Source of the DNA: Acidimicrobiaceae bacterium
GTDB taxonomy: Bacteria > Actinomycetota > Acidimicrobiia > Acidimicrobiales > MedAcidi-G1
NCBI GenBank assembly: GCA_002717365.1
Contig: PBDJ01000008.1
Location: 1-64,000, forward strand
DNA: 64,000 nucleotides
Direction of reading: 5' to 3'
Made by a program: the position numbers and the translations under genes. Shown one piece after another: positions 18,613-25,706 of the stretch (the first letter of the stretch is position 1; every line of letters begins with the position of its first letter). The notes under the pieces were generated by a model. The model had not been told where the DNA came from, ran no database searches, and was given only the letters and a program-made list of their open reading frames with translations.

Positions 18613-19607
18613 TGCGTGTCGCTGTGTTGGGAGCGGGGGCTGTGGGGTCACGGGTGGTCCGCCAACTGCTTAGCACCGGCTCTGTGGATCGCATTGTTCT
18701 ACGTGACACGTCGGCTGAACGCCTGGCCCAGGTGTCACGCTCGTTGGGGGACCGGGTGGAATTGGAACACCACCCGTTTCCATCTGATCTAGAGGCCGAT
18801 GCTGTGGTTGTGGCCACCCCCCGGGGGACTCAACTAGAGGCCGTAGAGGCGGCGATCCAGGCCCGTAGGCCGGCCGTACTTGTCGGTGATGGGCTGGCCG
18901 AGACGATTGCCATCCTGCACCTAGCCGGTGCGGCGGCTCGGGCTCGGGTCCCGGTGGTTGTCGGGGCCGGCTTTGCTCCTGGGTTTAGTTGTGTCCTGGC
19001 TGCCCACGGAAGATCATGGTTTGACACGGTCAGAGAGATGCACGTCTCCAAGGCGGGTACCGGCGGGCCAGCCTGTGCCCTGGTCCACCACCGTGCCTTG
19101 AGCCGCCGTTCCTACGACTGGCGCGAGGACAGCTGGGTTCGGCGTGCCGGGGGGTCGGGTCGAGAACTGGCTTGGTTCCCGGACCCGGTTGGTCCCCGCG
19201 ACTGCTACCGGGCAGCGTTGCCTGACCCTGTCCTCCTCCACCACGCCTTCCCAACGGTGGAGAGGATTACCGCCCGGGTTGCTGCGACCCGTCGGGACCG
19301 ACTCACGGCACCGCTTCCCATGTTGTCCCCACCGCACGTGGAGGGTGGCAACGGGGCTATCCGGGTAGAGGTTCGGGGTCGACGAGCTGGCGTGGAGGAC
19401 GTAGTGGTGCTGGGTGTTACTGAACGTCCGGCGGTTGCGGCGGCGGCCGTGGCGGCCACCACCGTGGAGTGGTTGCTAGCCGACCGACACCTTGTCCAGG
19501 GGATGGTCGGGCTGGCCGAGATGGTTGAGCCGCTGGCTTTCCTCGATGATCTGGCTGATCGGGGAATCGAGGCTCAGATCTTTGAGGGCGAGCGGTCGCT
19601 GGCCTGA
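18612..19607 (+). CDS. NAD(P)-binding Rossmann oxidoreductase, saccharopine-dehydrogenase-like
   Basis: 331 residues. The N-terminus MRVAVLGAGAVGSRVVRQLL is a dinucleotide-binding Rossmann motif, followed by VVVATPRGTQ and a VVGAGFAPGFSCVLA segment typical of saccharopine dehydrogenase/homospermidine synthase-like folds that find a catabolic or biosynthetic imine. The rest is not diagnostic and I cannot name a substrate. It may be translated together with the tiny upstream ORF (TGATG overlap). It converges on hisN with a 19-bp gap. Confidence 0.7.
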   Translation: MRVAVLGAGAVGSRVVRQLLSTGSVDRIVLRDTSAERLAQVSRSLGDRVELEHHPFPSDLEADAVVVATPRGTQLEAVEAAIQARRPAVLVGDGLAETIAILHLAGAAARARVPVVVGAGFAPGFSCVLAAHGRSWFDTVREMHVSKAGTGGPACALVHHRALSRRSYDWREDSWVRRAGGSGRELAWFPDPVGPRDCYRAALPDPVLLHHAFPTVERITARVAATRRDRLTAPLPMLSPPHVEGGNGAIRVEVRGRRAGVEDVVVLGVTERPAVAAAAVAATTVEWLLADRHLVQGMVGLAEMVEPLAFLDDLADRGIEAQIFEGERSLA

Positions 19608-19626
19608 GGGGGCGGACTACTGGCGA

Positions 19627-20412
19627 TCAGGTACGGCCGACGAGGGCCAGAACCAGGGGGGCCAGAGTCGGGTTGGTGGCCAGGGCGTCGCCACCTTCGG
19701 CGGTGACTGCTCCGGACAGGTCGCAGAACAGACCCCCGGCTTCCGGAAAGATGGTCAGCATGGGGGCCACGTCCCACCTGCTCACGATCGGGTCGACCAT
19801 GGCGTCGGCTCGACCGGTAGCCACCAGGACATAGCCGTAGGCGTCGCCCCAGGTCCGTATTACGGCACCGTTCCCAACGAACGCGTCTAGAGCAGCGGCC
19901 GACGGCCAGTAGTCGACGCCGCTGGTCACGACGCACGCTCCTTGGAGATCGGTTCGGTCGCCGACCCGCGTTGGTTCTCCGTCCACGAAGCACCCACGCC
20001 CCCGGCCGGCCCATACACACTCATCCAAACCAGGAACGTTGATCACGCCGACGGCCGGGCCGTGGTCGTCCTCGAGGGCAACAAGGTTGGCGTACAGCGG
20101 AACGCCGTGGATAAAGGATTGGGTGCCGTCGATGGGGTCCAGGATCCAGGTACGGCCCGAGGTCCCTGCGACGTCGGGCTCTTCCTCGCCGATCACTGAG
20201 TCGTCGGGGAAGGTTTCGACAATCCGGTCCCTCAGGAGCCGCTCGGCTTCGCGGTCGGCGACGGTGACGGGAGTGCCATCACCCTTGGTTTCCACGTCCA
20301 AGTCGGTCCGGCGGAAGTACCGCAGTGTCAAGGCGCCGGCTTCCCGGGCTATCTGGACGGCAAAATCCACCAGGGCCGGGTCTACGGCCGGCCGGGGATC
20401 AGATGCGGTCAT
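19627..20412 (-). CDS. hisN: histidinol-phosphatase, inositol monophosphatase family
   Basis: Mg-dependent phosphatase of the IMPase fold, 261 residues. Metal-binding motifs are GEEE near residue 75 and WILDPIDGTQSF near residue 88; the second motif WDVAPM lies near residue 215. The segment WGDAYGY matches HisN-type histidinol-phosphatases better than plain inositol phosphatases, so the last dephosphorylation of histidine synthesis is the likely job. An inositol-1-phosphatase role is the alternative. It lies just outside the left end of the tRNA-Arg island. Confidence 0.85.
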   Translation of the reverse strand: MTASDPRPAVDPALVDFAVQIAREAGALTLRYFRRTDLDVETKGDGTPVTVADREAERLLRDRIVETFPDDSVIGEEEPDVAGTSGRTWILDPIDGTQSFIHGVPLYANLVALEDDHGPAVGVINVPGLDECVWAGRGRGCFVDGEPTRVGDRTDLQGACVVTSGVDYWPSAAALDAFVGNGAVIRTWGDAYGYVLVATGRADAMVDPIVSRWDVAPMLTIFPEAGGLFCDLSGAVTAEGGDALATNPTLAPLVLALVGRT

Positions 20413-20469
20413 CGCAGGAGCCTAGGACCGGGCGTCTGGAGAGGGGGGCTTGATTAGGTGGAGCTGAAC

Positions 20470-20514
20470 TAGCGCGCTCGGAGGGACTCGAACCCCCAAC
20501 CTTCTGATCCGTAA
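20470..20514 (-). repeat. left attachment repeat (tRNA-Arg 3' fragment)
   Basis: Identical over 45 bases to 23560-23604. It contains the T arm, variable loop, 3' anticodon stem and part of the anticodon loop of tRNA-Arg, then diverges. It cannot form a tRNA on its own. It marks the original chromosomal junction on the hisN side. Confidence 0.88.
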
Positions 20515-20611
20515 GTAGGGCCACGGGGATCTCCAGTCGGGTTATTTCTGCTCTGAACAGCCCATTCTACGACAGCTCTGTGTCTGACTGTGCCCCCGTG
20601 TGCCACTCCTG

Positions 20612-20631
20612 TGGCTGCCGGTGTGGCTGCC
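20612..20631 (+). repeat. arm-type repeat, left copy
   Basis: 20-mer TGGCTGCCGGTGTGGCTGCC, itself two TGGCTGCC units, about 100 bases inside the left att repeat. A copy with one mismatch lies at 23469-23488 in the same orientation. Placement near both ends resembles integrase arm-binding sites. Confidence 0.65.
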
Positions 20632-20768
20632 TAGTCGAAGATCACTCCGGCGGCTTCCGGATCGAACCCGGTCGGCAAGGAGTCGCTTAGTCGGGAACGT
20701 AGGCAATGCATCTCCAGCCCATTACCCCATAAAAGAGACAGTCGACGGCGTGGCGAGAAGTCCTTCAC
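20631..20768 (-). CDS. possible 45-residue ORF with lipoprotein-type leader
   Basis: Not in the ORF track. GTG-AAG start, TAG stop, 45 residues: begins MKDFSPRRRLSLLWGNG and ends DPEAAGVIFD; no hydrophobic segment or known motif. It is listed because the sequence before its GTG is a second copy of the leader before the lipoprotein gene (22401-22452), which also reads into GTG-AAG. It may be a real small gene, or a decayed gene that once followed the same leader. Either way coding status is weak. Confidence 0.3.
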   Translation of the reverse strand: MKDFSPRRRLSLLWGNGLEMHCLRSRLSDSLPTGFDPEAAGVIFD

Positions 20769-20862
20769 AGTTTGAGTCTGTCACCCCTCCCCGGAGGCGA
20801 GGAGTTCGTAAACCCACAGGGATTGGACCTCTGAGGGGGCGGGGGTGTCTCTGACGCCCTAC
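20769..20862 (-). repeat. leader repeat, copy 1
   Basis: Read on the minus strand, it contains AGGGCGTCAGAGACACCCCC, then a spacer, then GGGGAGGGGTGACAGACT ending just before a GTG-AAG start. Both blocks recur upstream of the lipoprotein gene at 22401-22452; here about 45 bases separate them. Possibly a shared promoter or leader. Confidence 0.6.
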
Positions 20863-20885
20863 GTGTAGATACGTACAGACATCAA

Positions 20886-22400
20886 CTAACCGTTTGTGGG
20901 TGGGATTGAGGCTGTTCGGCACCAACTGAGGCTCTCCTCGACTTGATCACGCTCCGGTGACCTGCTCCGCAATAGTTCTGCAATCGCAGGGGAATAGAAG
21001 TCAAAGAAACACGTCGCGTTCAAGAATTCCTCATGTTGTGCTGTAGGCACGCGATGGAAGTTGTCATAGATCCCATGATCAAACTTGGCCCACCCCCATT
21101 GTAAAAAACCAACGCTAGTTGCCACGAGATCGCCCTCATCCATCTCAAGGGGAGACAACTCATAGTCGCCACCAGACTGCACCGATGCCGTGGACCCCTG
21201 GGTGCTTGGCTCTCTGGTAAAGAGGGCAGCGATCTCCGCGACAGGTTCAGCAATGTGGTCAAACCGGAAGAGGAGCCCTTCACATTTTGTTCGAAACTCG
21301 AGTCTGTATTGGAGGTCGAACAGCCCCGTTTCTCCACGTTGCATGTAGTTGTGCCCGTGGTAGAGGGTTGCGTCAACCGGTAGCCGGAGGTTGACTTCGT
21401 TCTGACCGAAGGGAAGATCGAAATACCCATGTCCCTTCCTAAATCCCTCCGAGGTGAAACGTGCCGGAGGCCCAACTTCTACGAGAAGTGACGGATCCTC
21501 CAGAGGGAAGGTCGTAAACCAACCGGTGAAGTCATCTGGACAGTCGCCGCGCGGCTGCAAGGCAACGGCGAGAGTGGTAGAGGCCACGTCGCAGTCAGAC
21601 TCGTCGCAGTCAGAAAGTTGAACGAAGATCTCTTCAACAAAAACCCCCCATCCAAGTTGATACTCATACGCGCCTCCATAACTCTCACCGTCCCGCAGGC
21701 TGGATGTCCACCGCAACGAGTCAATGTCGTCGTATCCACTTGCTTCACACGAGAGCAATCTGGCTGGTTCGTCAAACGAACAATCAACCGTCAATTCGAC
21801 TCCCGCACTAGTCCTTTCCGAGGCGGGTGAGTCTGCTGTCATCGGGGTATCGCCCCCCTCTTCGGGGACGAGTGCCGAAGTATCAATCGATATTTCTACA
21901 ATCTGACAGTTCGAACCTTGGCATTCCTCTAGGACCACCTCGGTGGTTGGCGTAAGCAACTCGTCGTGAATGGTGAAGTCCCATTGGCTACCCGCGCCAT
22001 GCGCCCACGAACCAGACGAGGTCCACGTCAACTGTGAGCCGTCCTGATAGCCGGTTGAGCGACAGGACACCTTCAACCCTTCGGCATCAAGCGTGCAATC
22101 AATAACAAGGCCTGCAAGCACAGTCGTAGTCGGTGTCACGGTCGTAGGTGTGGGTGCAGCAGTCGTGGTCGCAGCAACCGTCGTCGTCGGTACAACAGTC
22201 GTGGTCGCAGCAACCGTCGTCGTCGGTACAACAGTTGTGGTCGCAGCAACCGTCGTCGTCGGTACAACAGTTGTGGTCGACGCCTGAGTTACTACAGGGG
22301 CAACCGTCGTAGTTGGCGTCGCTGTGTCTGGACTCCCACCACACCCCGAAGCGACTAACAGGAACGCCAGCGCAACCACACCCGTCAGGACCTTCTTCAC
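20886..22400 (-). CDS. secreted lipoprotein with Thr-rich linker and two repeated Cys-containing domains
   Basis: About 504 residues from GTG at 22400 (MKKVLTGVVALAFLLVASGCGG), which gives a clear lipoprotein signal with lipobox VASGC; the longer ORF start would run through the leader repeat. After Cys is a linker of TTTV/AATTTVVP repeats encoded by a 36-bp tandem array. Two similar domains follow (about 100-175 and 195-275), each with CTLD/CSFD, a later SC, WTSS and a C-x4-C pair, suggesting Ig-like beta folds. The C-terminal part has a HGHNYMQRGETG segment and FRFDHI, loosely like degenerate M23 folds; I cannot assign a function. Surface-anchored passenger of the island. Confidence 0.65.
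   Translation of the reverse strand: MKKVLTGVVALAFLLVASGCGGSPDTATPTTTVAPVVTQASTTTVVPTTTVAATTTVVPTTTVAATTTVVPTTTVAATTTAAPTPTTVTPTTTVLAGLVIDCTLDAEGLKVSCRSTGYQDGSQLTWTSSGSWAHGAGSQWDFTIHDELLTPTTEVVLEECQGSNCQIVEISIDTSALVPEEGGDTPMTADSPASERTSAGVELTVDCSFDEPARLLSCEASGYDDIDSLRWTSSLRDGESYGGAYEYQLGWGVFVEEIFVQLSDCDESDCDVASTTLAVALQPRGDCPDDFTGWFTTFPLEDPSLLVEVGPPARFTSEGFRKGHGYFDLPFGQNEVNLRLPVDATLYHGHNYMQRGETGLFDLQYRLEFRTKCEGLLFRFDHIAEPVAEIAALFTREPSTQGSTASVQSGGDYELSPLEMDEGDLVATSVGFLQWGWAKFDHGIYDNFHRVPTAQHEEFLNATCFFDFYSPAIAELLRSRSPERDQVEESLSWCRTASIPPTNG
22165..22272 (-). repeat. three 36-bp tandem repeats coding the lipoprotein linker
   Basis: Three consecutive 36-bp units (22165-22200, 22201-22236, 22237-22272) differing at a single base, then a partial unit. 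Each encodes twelve residues of the Thr/Val/Ala/Pro linker. Such arrays can change copy number by slippage, altering linker length. Confidence 0.93.
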
Positions 22401-22452
22401 GGCCTCAGTCTGCCACCCCTCCCCTGAGGGGGGGGTGTCTCTGACGCCCTGG
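22401..22452 (-). repeat. leader repeat, copy 2 (upstream of lipoprotein gene)
   Basis: On the minus strand the two blocks AGGGCGTCAGAGACACCCCC and GGGGAGGGGTGGCAGACT are nearly adjacent and lead directly into the GTG-AAG start of the lipoprotein gene. The GGGGAGGGG run may serve as ribosome site. Compare copy 1 at 20769-20862. Confidence 0.6.
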
Positions 22453-22575
22453 GACAAGCAACTAATCCGGAACACCCCTAACGGGAGGCCATGCGCCTCC
22501 CATAGTTGGACCACCGCGTAATACGAGATCTTTATTGGGGGGCGCTGCCCAAGATTCAGCAGTTGCTACTAATGG

Positions 22576-23295
22576 TCAACCCGAGATGATCCAGCCACCC
22601 ACAAAGACGATGACGAGGAACACAGCAGCGATAACGAGTTGTCGAAAAAGGGTGACGCCCTCCTTCGGCTCGCTTCTTGTATCCCCTTGGCCACTTGATG
22701 TAGCAGATATGAACCCTCCTAGAACCATCACGATCCCGAAGAGAACAACCATCCAGAGGCCAGCGCCAACATTCGCTGAGACGACGAATCCCTCTTCAGC
22801 AGACAACTTTCTCGACCAGTCAGAGACACTGCTCACGTCATAGATCCCCACGGTCGTGACAAGGCATCCCAAGACCGCAATGAAGATTGGAATACCGCGA
22901 CCCTGTCTTCGCGCTCGAGAGATCATCGACAGCAGAGCCCCGAGTGCACCCAAGACCGCGACGGTGACCGCATCCTCTGGAGCTGACTCAAACCCAGATC
23001 GATGGATGGTGCCAACAAACAGAGCGGTTGCGGTGGCCCATGGCAGCACTCCCGAAAATACAAGTGCTCCTCCAGCAACAGCGGATGCGATCAGTGCCGA
23101 AGACCTCTTGCCCACGGAACTCTTCGCTTGCTGCGCGTTCCTTCCTTGGTCAGGAGTCTGTTGGTTGCCTACATCGGGCTTCGTCGGCGGGAGTCCGCCA
23201 ACCTCGTGTCCACACGACCGGCAGAACCTGTCTTCCGGTGATACTTCGTCACCGCATTGTCCACAAAATCGATGCTCTTCTGAGACGGGTAGCAC
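22576..23295 (-). CDS. zinc-ribbon membrane protein of the island
   Basis: Begins with a double zinc ribbon knuckle FCGQCG and FCRSCG near the N-terminus, then a Pro/Gln-rich hydrophilic stretch and about four to five membrane helices (for example ALIASAVAGGALVFSGVLPWA and LVIAAVFLVIVFVGGWIIS). Zinc-ribbon plus multi-helix proteins of this kind are common and of unknown role. The start is unclear: GTG at 23295 or 23298 places the ribbon at the N-terminus, while the ORF extends to a GTG at 23445; none has a good ribosome site. Oriented as the lipoprotein gene. Confidence 0.6.
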   Translation of the reverse strand: MLPVSEEHRFCGQCGDEVSPEDRFCRSCGHEVGGLPPTKPDVGNQQTPDQGRNAQQAKSSVGKRSSALIASAVAGGALVFSGVLPWATATALFVGTIHRSGFESAPEDAVTVAVLGALGALLSMISRARRQGRGIPIFIAVLGCLVTTVGIYDVSSVSDWSRKLSAEEGFVVSANVGAGLWMVVLFGIVMVLGGFISATSSGQGDTRSEPKEGVTLFRQLVIAAVFLVIVFVGGWIISG

Positions 23296-23468
23296 CACGA
23301 AGTAAGTCTTCCATGCAGACGCCTGAACCGGTTCAGGAAGAACCGGGGCAAACACGATGGCCACGGGGGCACTGGTCACTGTTGGTACGCCACGGTCGTG
23401 GCGCTGTTCGCAAAGTACACGTGCGTAGACGTCTGGTCGCGACACCTAGGGCGGGTAAGGAAGGGGTT

Positions 23469-23488
23469 TGGCTGCCGGTTTGGCTGCC
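23469..23488 (+). repeat. arm-type repeat, right copy
   Basis: TGGCTGCCGGTTTGGCTGCC, one mismatch from 20612-20631, in the same orientation, 71 bases left of the right att repeat. Confidence 0.65.
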
Positions 23489-23559
23489 GCAACACCGCAG
23501 GCCAACCCATGTAAATGGGTTGGTTGAACCGGTTAGGGGTCCTGACCTGCGAACTTGTT

Positions 23560-23604
23560 TAGCGCGCTCGGAGGGACTCGAACCCCCAACCTTCTGATCC
23601 GTAA
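23560..23604 (-). repeat. right attachment repeat inside intact tRNA-Arg
   Basis: Exact copy of 20470-20514 that forms the 3' part of the functional tRNA-Arg. In the usual model this 3' part was brought in by the element and restored the tRNA on integration. Confidence 0.88.
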
Positions 23605-23636
23605 TCAGATGCTCTATCCAATTGGGCTACGAGCGC
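23563..23636 (-). tRNA. tRNA-Arg (ACG)
   Basis: 74 nt including discriminator G. Acceptor GCGCTCG pairs with CGAGCGC, the anticodon stem TCTGA/TCAGA encloses loop TTACGGA (ACG, read as ICG after editing). CCA is not encoded. It is the integration target of the island to its left. Confidence 0.96.
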
Positions 23637-23707
23637 AGGGAGCCGAGTTTAGGGGCGGCCTGGAATCGGTCCACCGCCGGTTGGTAGGACATCAGGGGTT
23701 CGAATGG

Positions 23708-23797
23708 CGGAGAGGGTGGGATTCGAACCCACGATGAGTTTTTGACCCATACTCCCTTAGCAGGGGAGCGCCTTCGACCAGACTCGGCCACCTCTCC
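23708..23797 (-). tRNA. tRNA-Ser (GCT)
   Basis: 90 nt with a long variable arm typical of serine tRNA. Acceptor GGAGAGG/CCTCTCC, anticodon stem CTCCC/GGGAG with loop CTGCTAA (GCT). CCA is not encoded. Confidence 0.96.
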
Positions 23798-23859
23798 TCG
23801 GGCCCGGATGCTATCTGCGCCCCAGAGGCCATTAGGTCTCCGCCGATACGCTGCGCGGC

Positions 23860-23947
23860 GGAGGGATGGCAGAGCGGACGATTGCGACGGTCTTGAAAAC
23901 CGTTGAGCCTCACGGCTCCGGGGGTTCGAATCCCCCTCCCTCCGCCA
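23860..23947 (+). tRNA. tRNA-Ser (TGA)
   Basis: 88 nt including an encoded CCA end, unlike the other tRNAs here. Acceptor GGAGGGA/TCCCTCC, anticodon stem CGGTC/AACCG region with loop carrying TGA, and a long variable arm (GAGCCTCACGGCTC). Divergent from tRNA-Ser(GCT). Confidence 0.96.
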
Positions 23948-23983
23948 CAAACAGCAGCCGGCTCCGTTACTACTGCTGGTCAG

Positions 23984-24931
23984 TCAGCCCAGGATGCGCG
24001 ATCGGAGGTCGGTCAACCAGTCGTCTGCTGACAGTGAAGCTTCGGAGGCCTCGTGCCGGACGGTCTCCCCGTTGGACCCGGCGGTCGGGTAGGAGCCCAG
24101 GAACTTTACGCGGCCATGTTTCATGTGGAGGTTCCGGAGGCAGTCGGCTACCAGCTCGTCGGCTAGGTGACCCTCAAGGTCCATCAGGAAGCAGTAGTCG
24201 CCGAGGCCCTGCTTGGTGGGACGGGACTCCAGCCGGGTCAGATTGAGGGACCGGGCGGCAAACTCCTGAAGAATCCCCAGCAACGATCCCGGACGGTCAG
24301 CCCGCTGGAACACGACGAGAGAGGTCTTGTCGTGACCGGTTGGAGCGGGGATCCCATCCGCGGCCACCAGAACAAAGCGGGTTTGGTTCTCGGGGTGGTC
24401 CTCGACATCGGCGGCCAACACCTCCAACCCGTAGGCCTCAGCAGCCCGACTCGGAGCAATAGCTGCCGTCCGTCCGTCGGGCTCAGTGGCCAGCAGGCGA
24501 GCAGCGTCGGCTGTGGAGTTCGAGGCTTGAACTTCGACGTCTGGAAGGTTTAGGGCCAGCCAGCCTCGGCACTGGGCGATAGCGTGTGGGAACGAAACGA
24601 TCCGTTCCACGTCGGTTATTGCCGTGCCCGGAGCCACCATCAGGTTTAGCTGGATCGAGATCACGACCTCACGCTGGATGAACAGGTCGACCTCGAAAGC
24701 CAAGGTGTCCTGGGTGATGTTGACACTGCCCTCAATCGAGTTCTCGATTGCCGCAAATCCGAGAGAGGTCTCACCTTTGACCACCCGACGGAACACGTCC
24801 GGGATGGACGACGCCAGTTGTAGGTCCAGCGACACCAGGTCGGGTTGGGTGTAGAGCGCCTGTTCGGTGAAGGTGCCCTGGGGGCCCAGGTACGCCAACG
24901 TCGAACGGTCCGGGGGTGCGAGGTGGGCCAC
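23984..24931 (-). CDS. pheA: prephenate dehydratase
   Basis: Converts prephenate to phenylpyruvate for phenylalanine synthesis. From GTG at 24931 it is 315 residues, normal for monofunctional actinobacterial enzymes. The N-terminus has LAYLGPQGTFTEQAL, the catalytic TRF motif sits in ENQTRFVL, and a C-terminal ACT regulatory domain has GSLLGILQEFAARSLNLTRLESRP, so feedback control by phenylalanine is likely. The longer ORF start would overlap divergent larB; with the starts chosen, the two genes are only 19 bp apart and probably have leaderless or very short 5' ends. Confidence 0.93.
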   Translation of the reverse strand: MAHLAPPDRSTLAYLGPQGTFTEQALYTQPDLVSLDLQLASSIPDVFRRVVKGETSLGFAAIENSIEGSVNITQDTLAFEVDLFIQREVVISIQLNLMVAPGTAITDVERIVSFPHAIAQCRGWLALNLPDVEVQASNSTADAARLLATEPDGRTAAIAPSRAAEAYGLEVLAADVEDHPENQTRFVLVAADGIPAPTGHDKTSLVVFQRADRPGSLLGILQEFAARSLNLTRLESRPTKQGLGDYCFLMDLEGHLADELVADCLRNLHMKHGRVKFLGSYPTAGSNGETVRHEASEASLSADDWLTDLRSRILG

Positions 24932-24950
24932 GAGGGGCAAGGATAGTGAC

Positions 24951-25706
24951 GTGGACGCTGACGCCCTTCGTGGATTGCTGTTAGACGTGGCATCCGGCCG
25001 GGTGGACCCGGACGAAGCGCTGCGCCGTTTGCAGCGTTTGCCCTTTGCTGACGTGGGACTGGCTCGCATCGATCACCACCGGGCGTTGAGACAGGGGCTA
25101 CCTGAGGCCGTCTACGGGCCGGGTAAGACAGCCGAGGAGGTAGCTGTGGTGGTGGCCGAGTTGCTGGAAGGTGGCACCGGTCCGGTCGTTTTGTCCCGGG
25201 CCGACAAGACCCAGGTCGAAGCGGCGCTGGCCGTGGACGCAACAGGCACGGTCCTTGGTCGGACCGCGGTTTGGCGACGGGCACCGGTCCGCTCCGAGAG
25301 GGTTCTGGTGGTTACTGCTGGCACAGCCGATGCTCCGATAGCTGACGAGTGCGCGGCGGTCCTGTGGGCCCACGGGATCCATGCCGATCGGCTGGTTGAC
25401 GTCGGCGTATCTGGGCTTCACCGCCTGCTGGCTGACATGGACCGGGTACAGGACGCTGATGCTGTGGTCGTGGTGGCCGGGATGGAGGGTGCCTTGGCCA
25501 GTGTGGTCGGTGGTCTGACCAGCGCCCCTGTGGTGGCCGTTCCAACCAGCGTGGGCTACGGCGCCTCGTTGGACGGTGTAACCGCCCTGCTAGGCATGTT
25601 GGCTTCCTGCGCCTCAGGCCTCACCGTGGTCGGGATCGACAACGGGTTTGGCGCGGCGTGTGCCGTGATGCGCCAACTCGGCCCCCGAGGGGCTGACGCC
25701 CGATGA
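24951..25706 (+). CDS. larB: LarB, nickel-pincer cofactor biosynthesis carboxylase
   Basis: PurE-like protein that carboxylates and hydrolyses nicotinic acid adenine dinucleotide in the pathway to the nickel-pincer nucleotide of lactate racemase-type enzymes. 251 residues from GTG at 24951, which has AAGGA about eight bases upstream; the longer ORF overlaps pheA. The AIR-carboxylase-like core is visible: VLVVTAGTADAPIADEC, VVVVAGMEGALASVVGGL, VAVPTSVGYG. It overlaps larC as ATGA. No larA or larE is in the window. Confidence 0.9.
   Translation: MDADALRGLLLDVASGRVDPDEALRRLQRLPFADVGLARIDHHRALRQGLPEAVYGPGKTAEEVAVVVAELLEGGTGPVVLSRADKTQVEAALAVDATGTVLGRTAVWRRAPVRSERVLVVTAGTADAPIADECAAVLWAHGIHADRLVDVGVSGLHRLLADMDRVQDADAVVVVAGMEGALASVVGGLTSAPVVAVPTSVGYGASLDGVTALLGMLASCASGLTVVGIDNGFGAACAVMRQLGPRGADAR

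Larger units (their letters stand above)
20470..23604. mobile_element. small genomic island integrated in tRNA-Arg
   Basis: Bounded by a perfect 45-bp direct repeat (20470-20514 and 23560-23604) made of the 3' part of tRNA-Arg(ACG) plus two flanking bases. The intact tRNA is at the right end; a 3' fragment without its 5' half is stranded at the left end. This is the signature left by tyrosine-recombinase integration at a tRNA anticodon loop. About 3.1 kb. Its genes look lower in GC than their surroundings. It holds a lipoprotein gene, a zinc-ribbon membrane protein gene and one tiny ORF; no integrase or excisionase is visible, so it would be a remnant or a non-autonomous element. Confidence 0.8.

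Noticed and set aside
22165-22272. Possible CRISPR-like array
   Set aside because: Units are directly adjacent with no spacers and lie in frame inside a coding sequence.
22093-22344. Low-complexity ORFs on both strands over the island repeat
   Set aside because: They are shadow translations of the 36-bp tandem repeat that encodes the lipoprotein linker.
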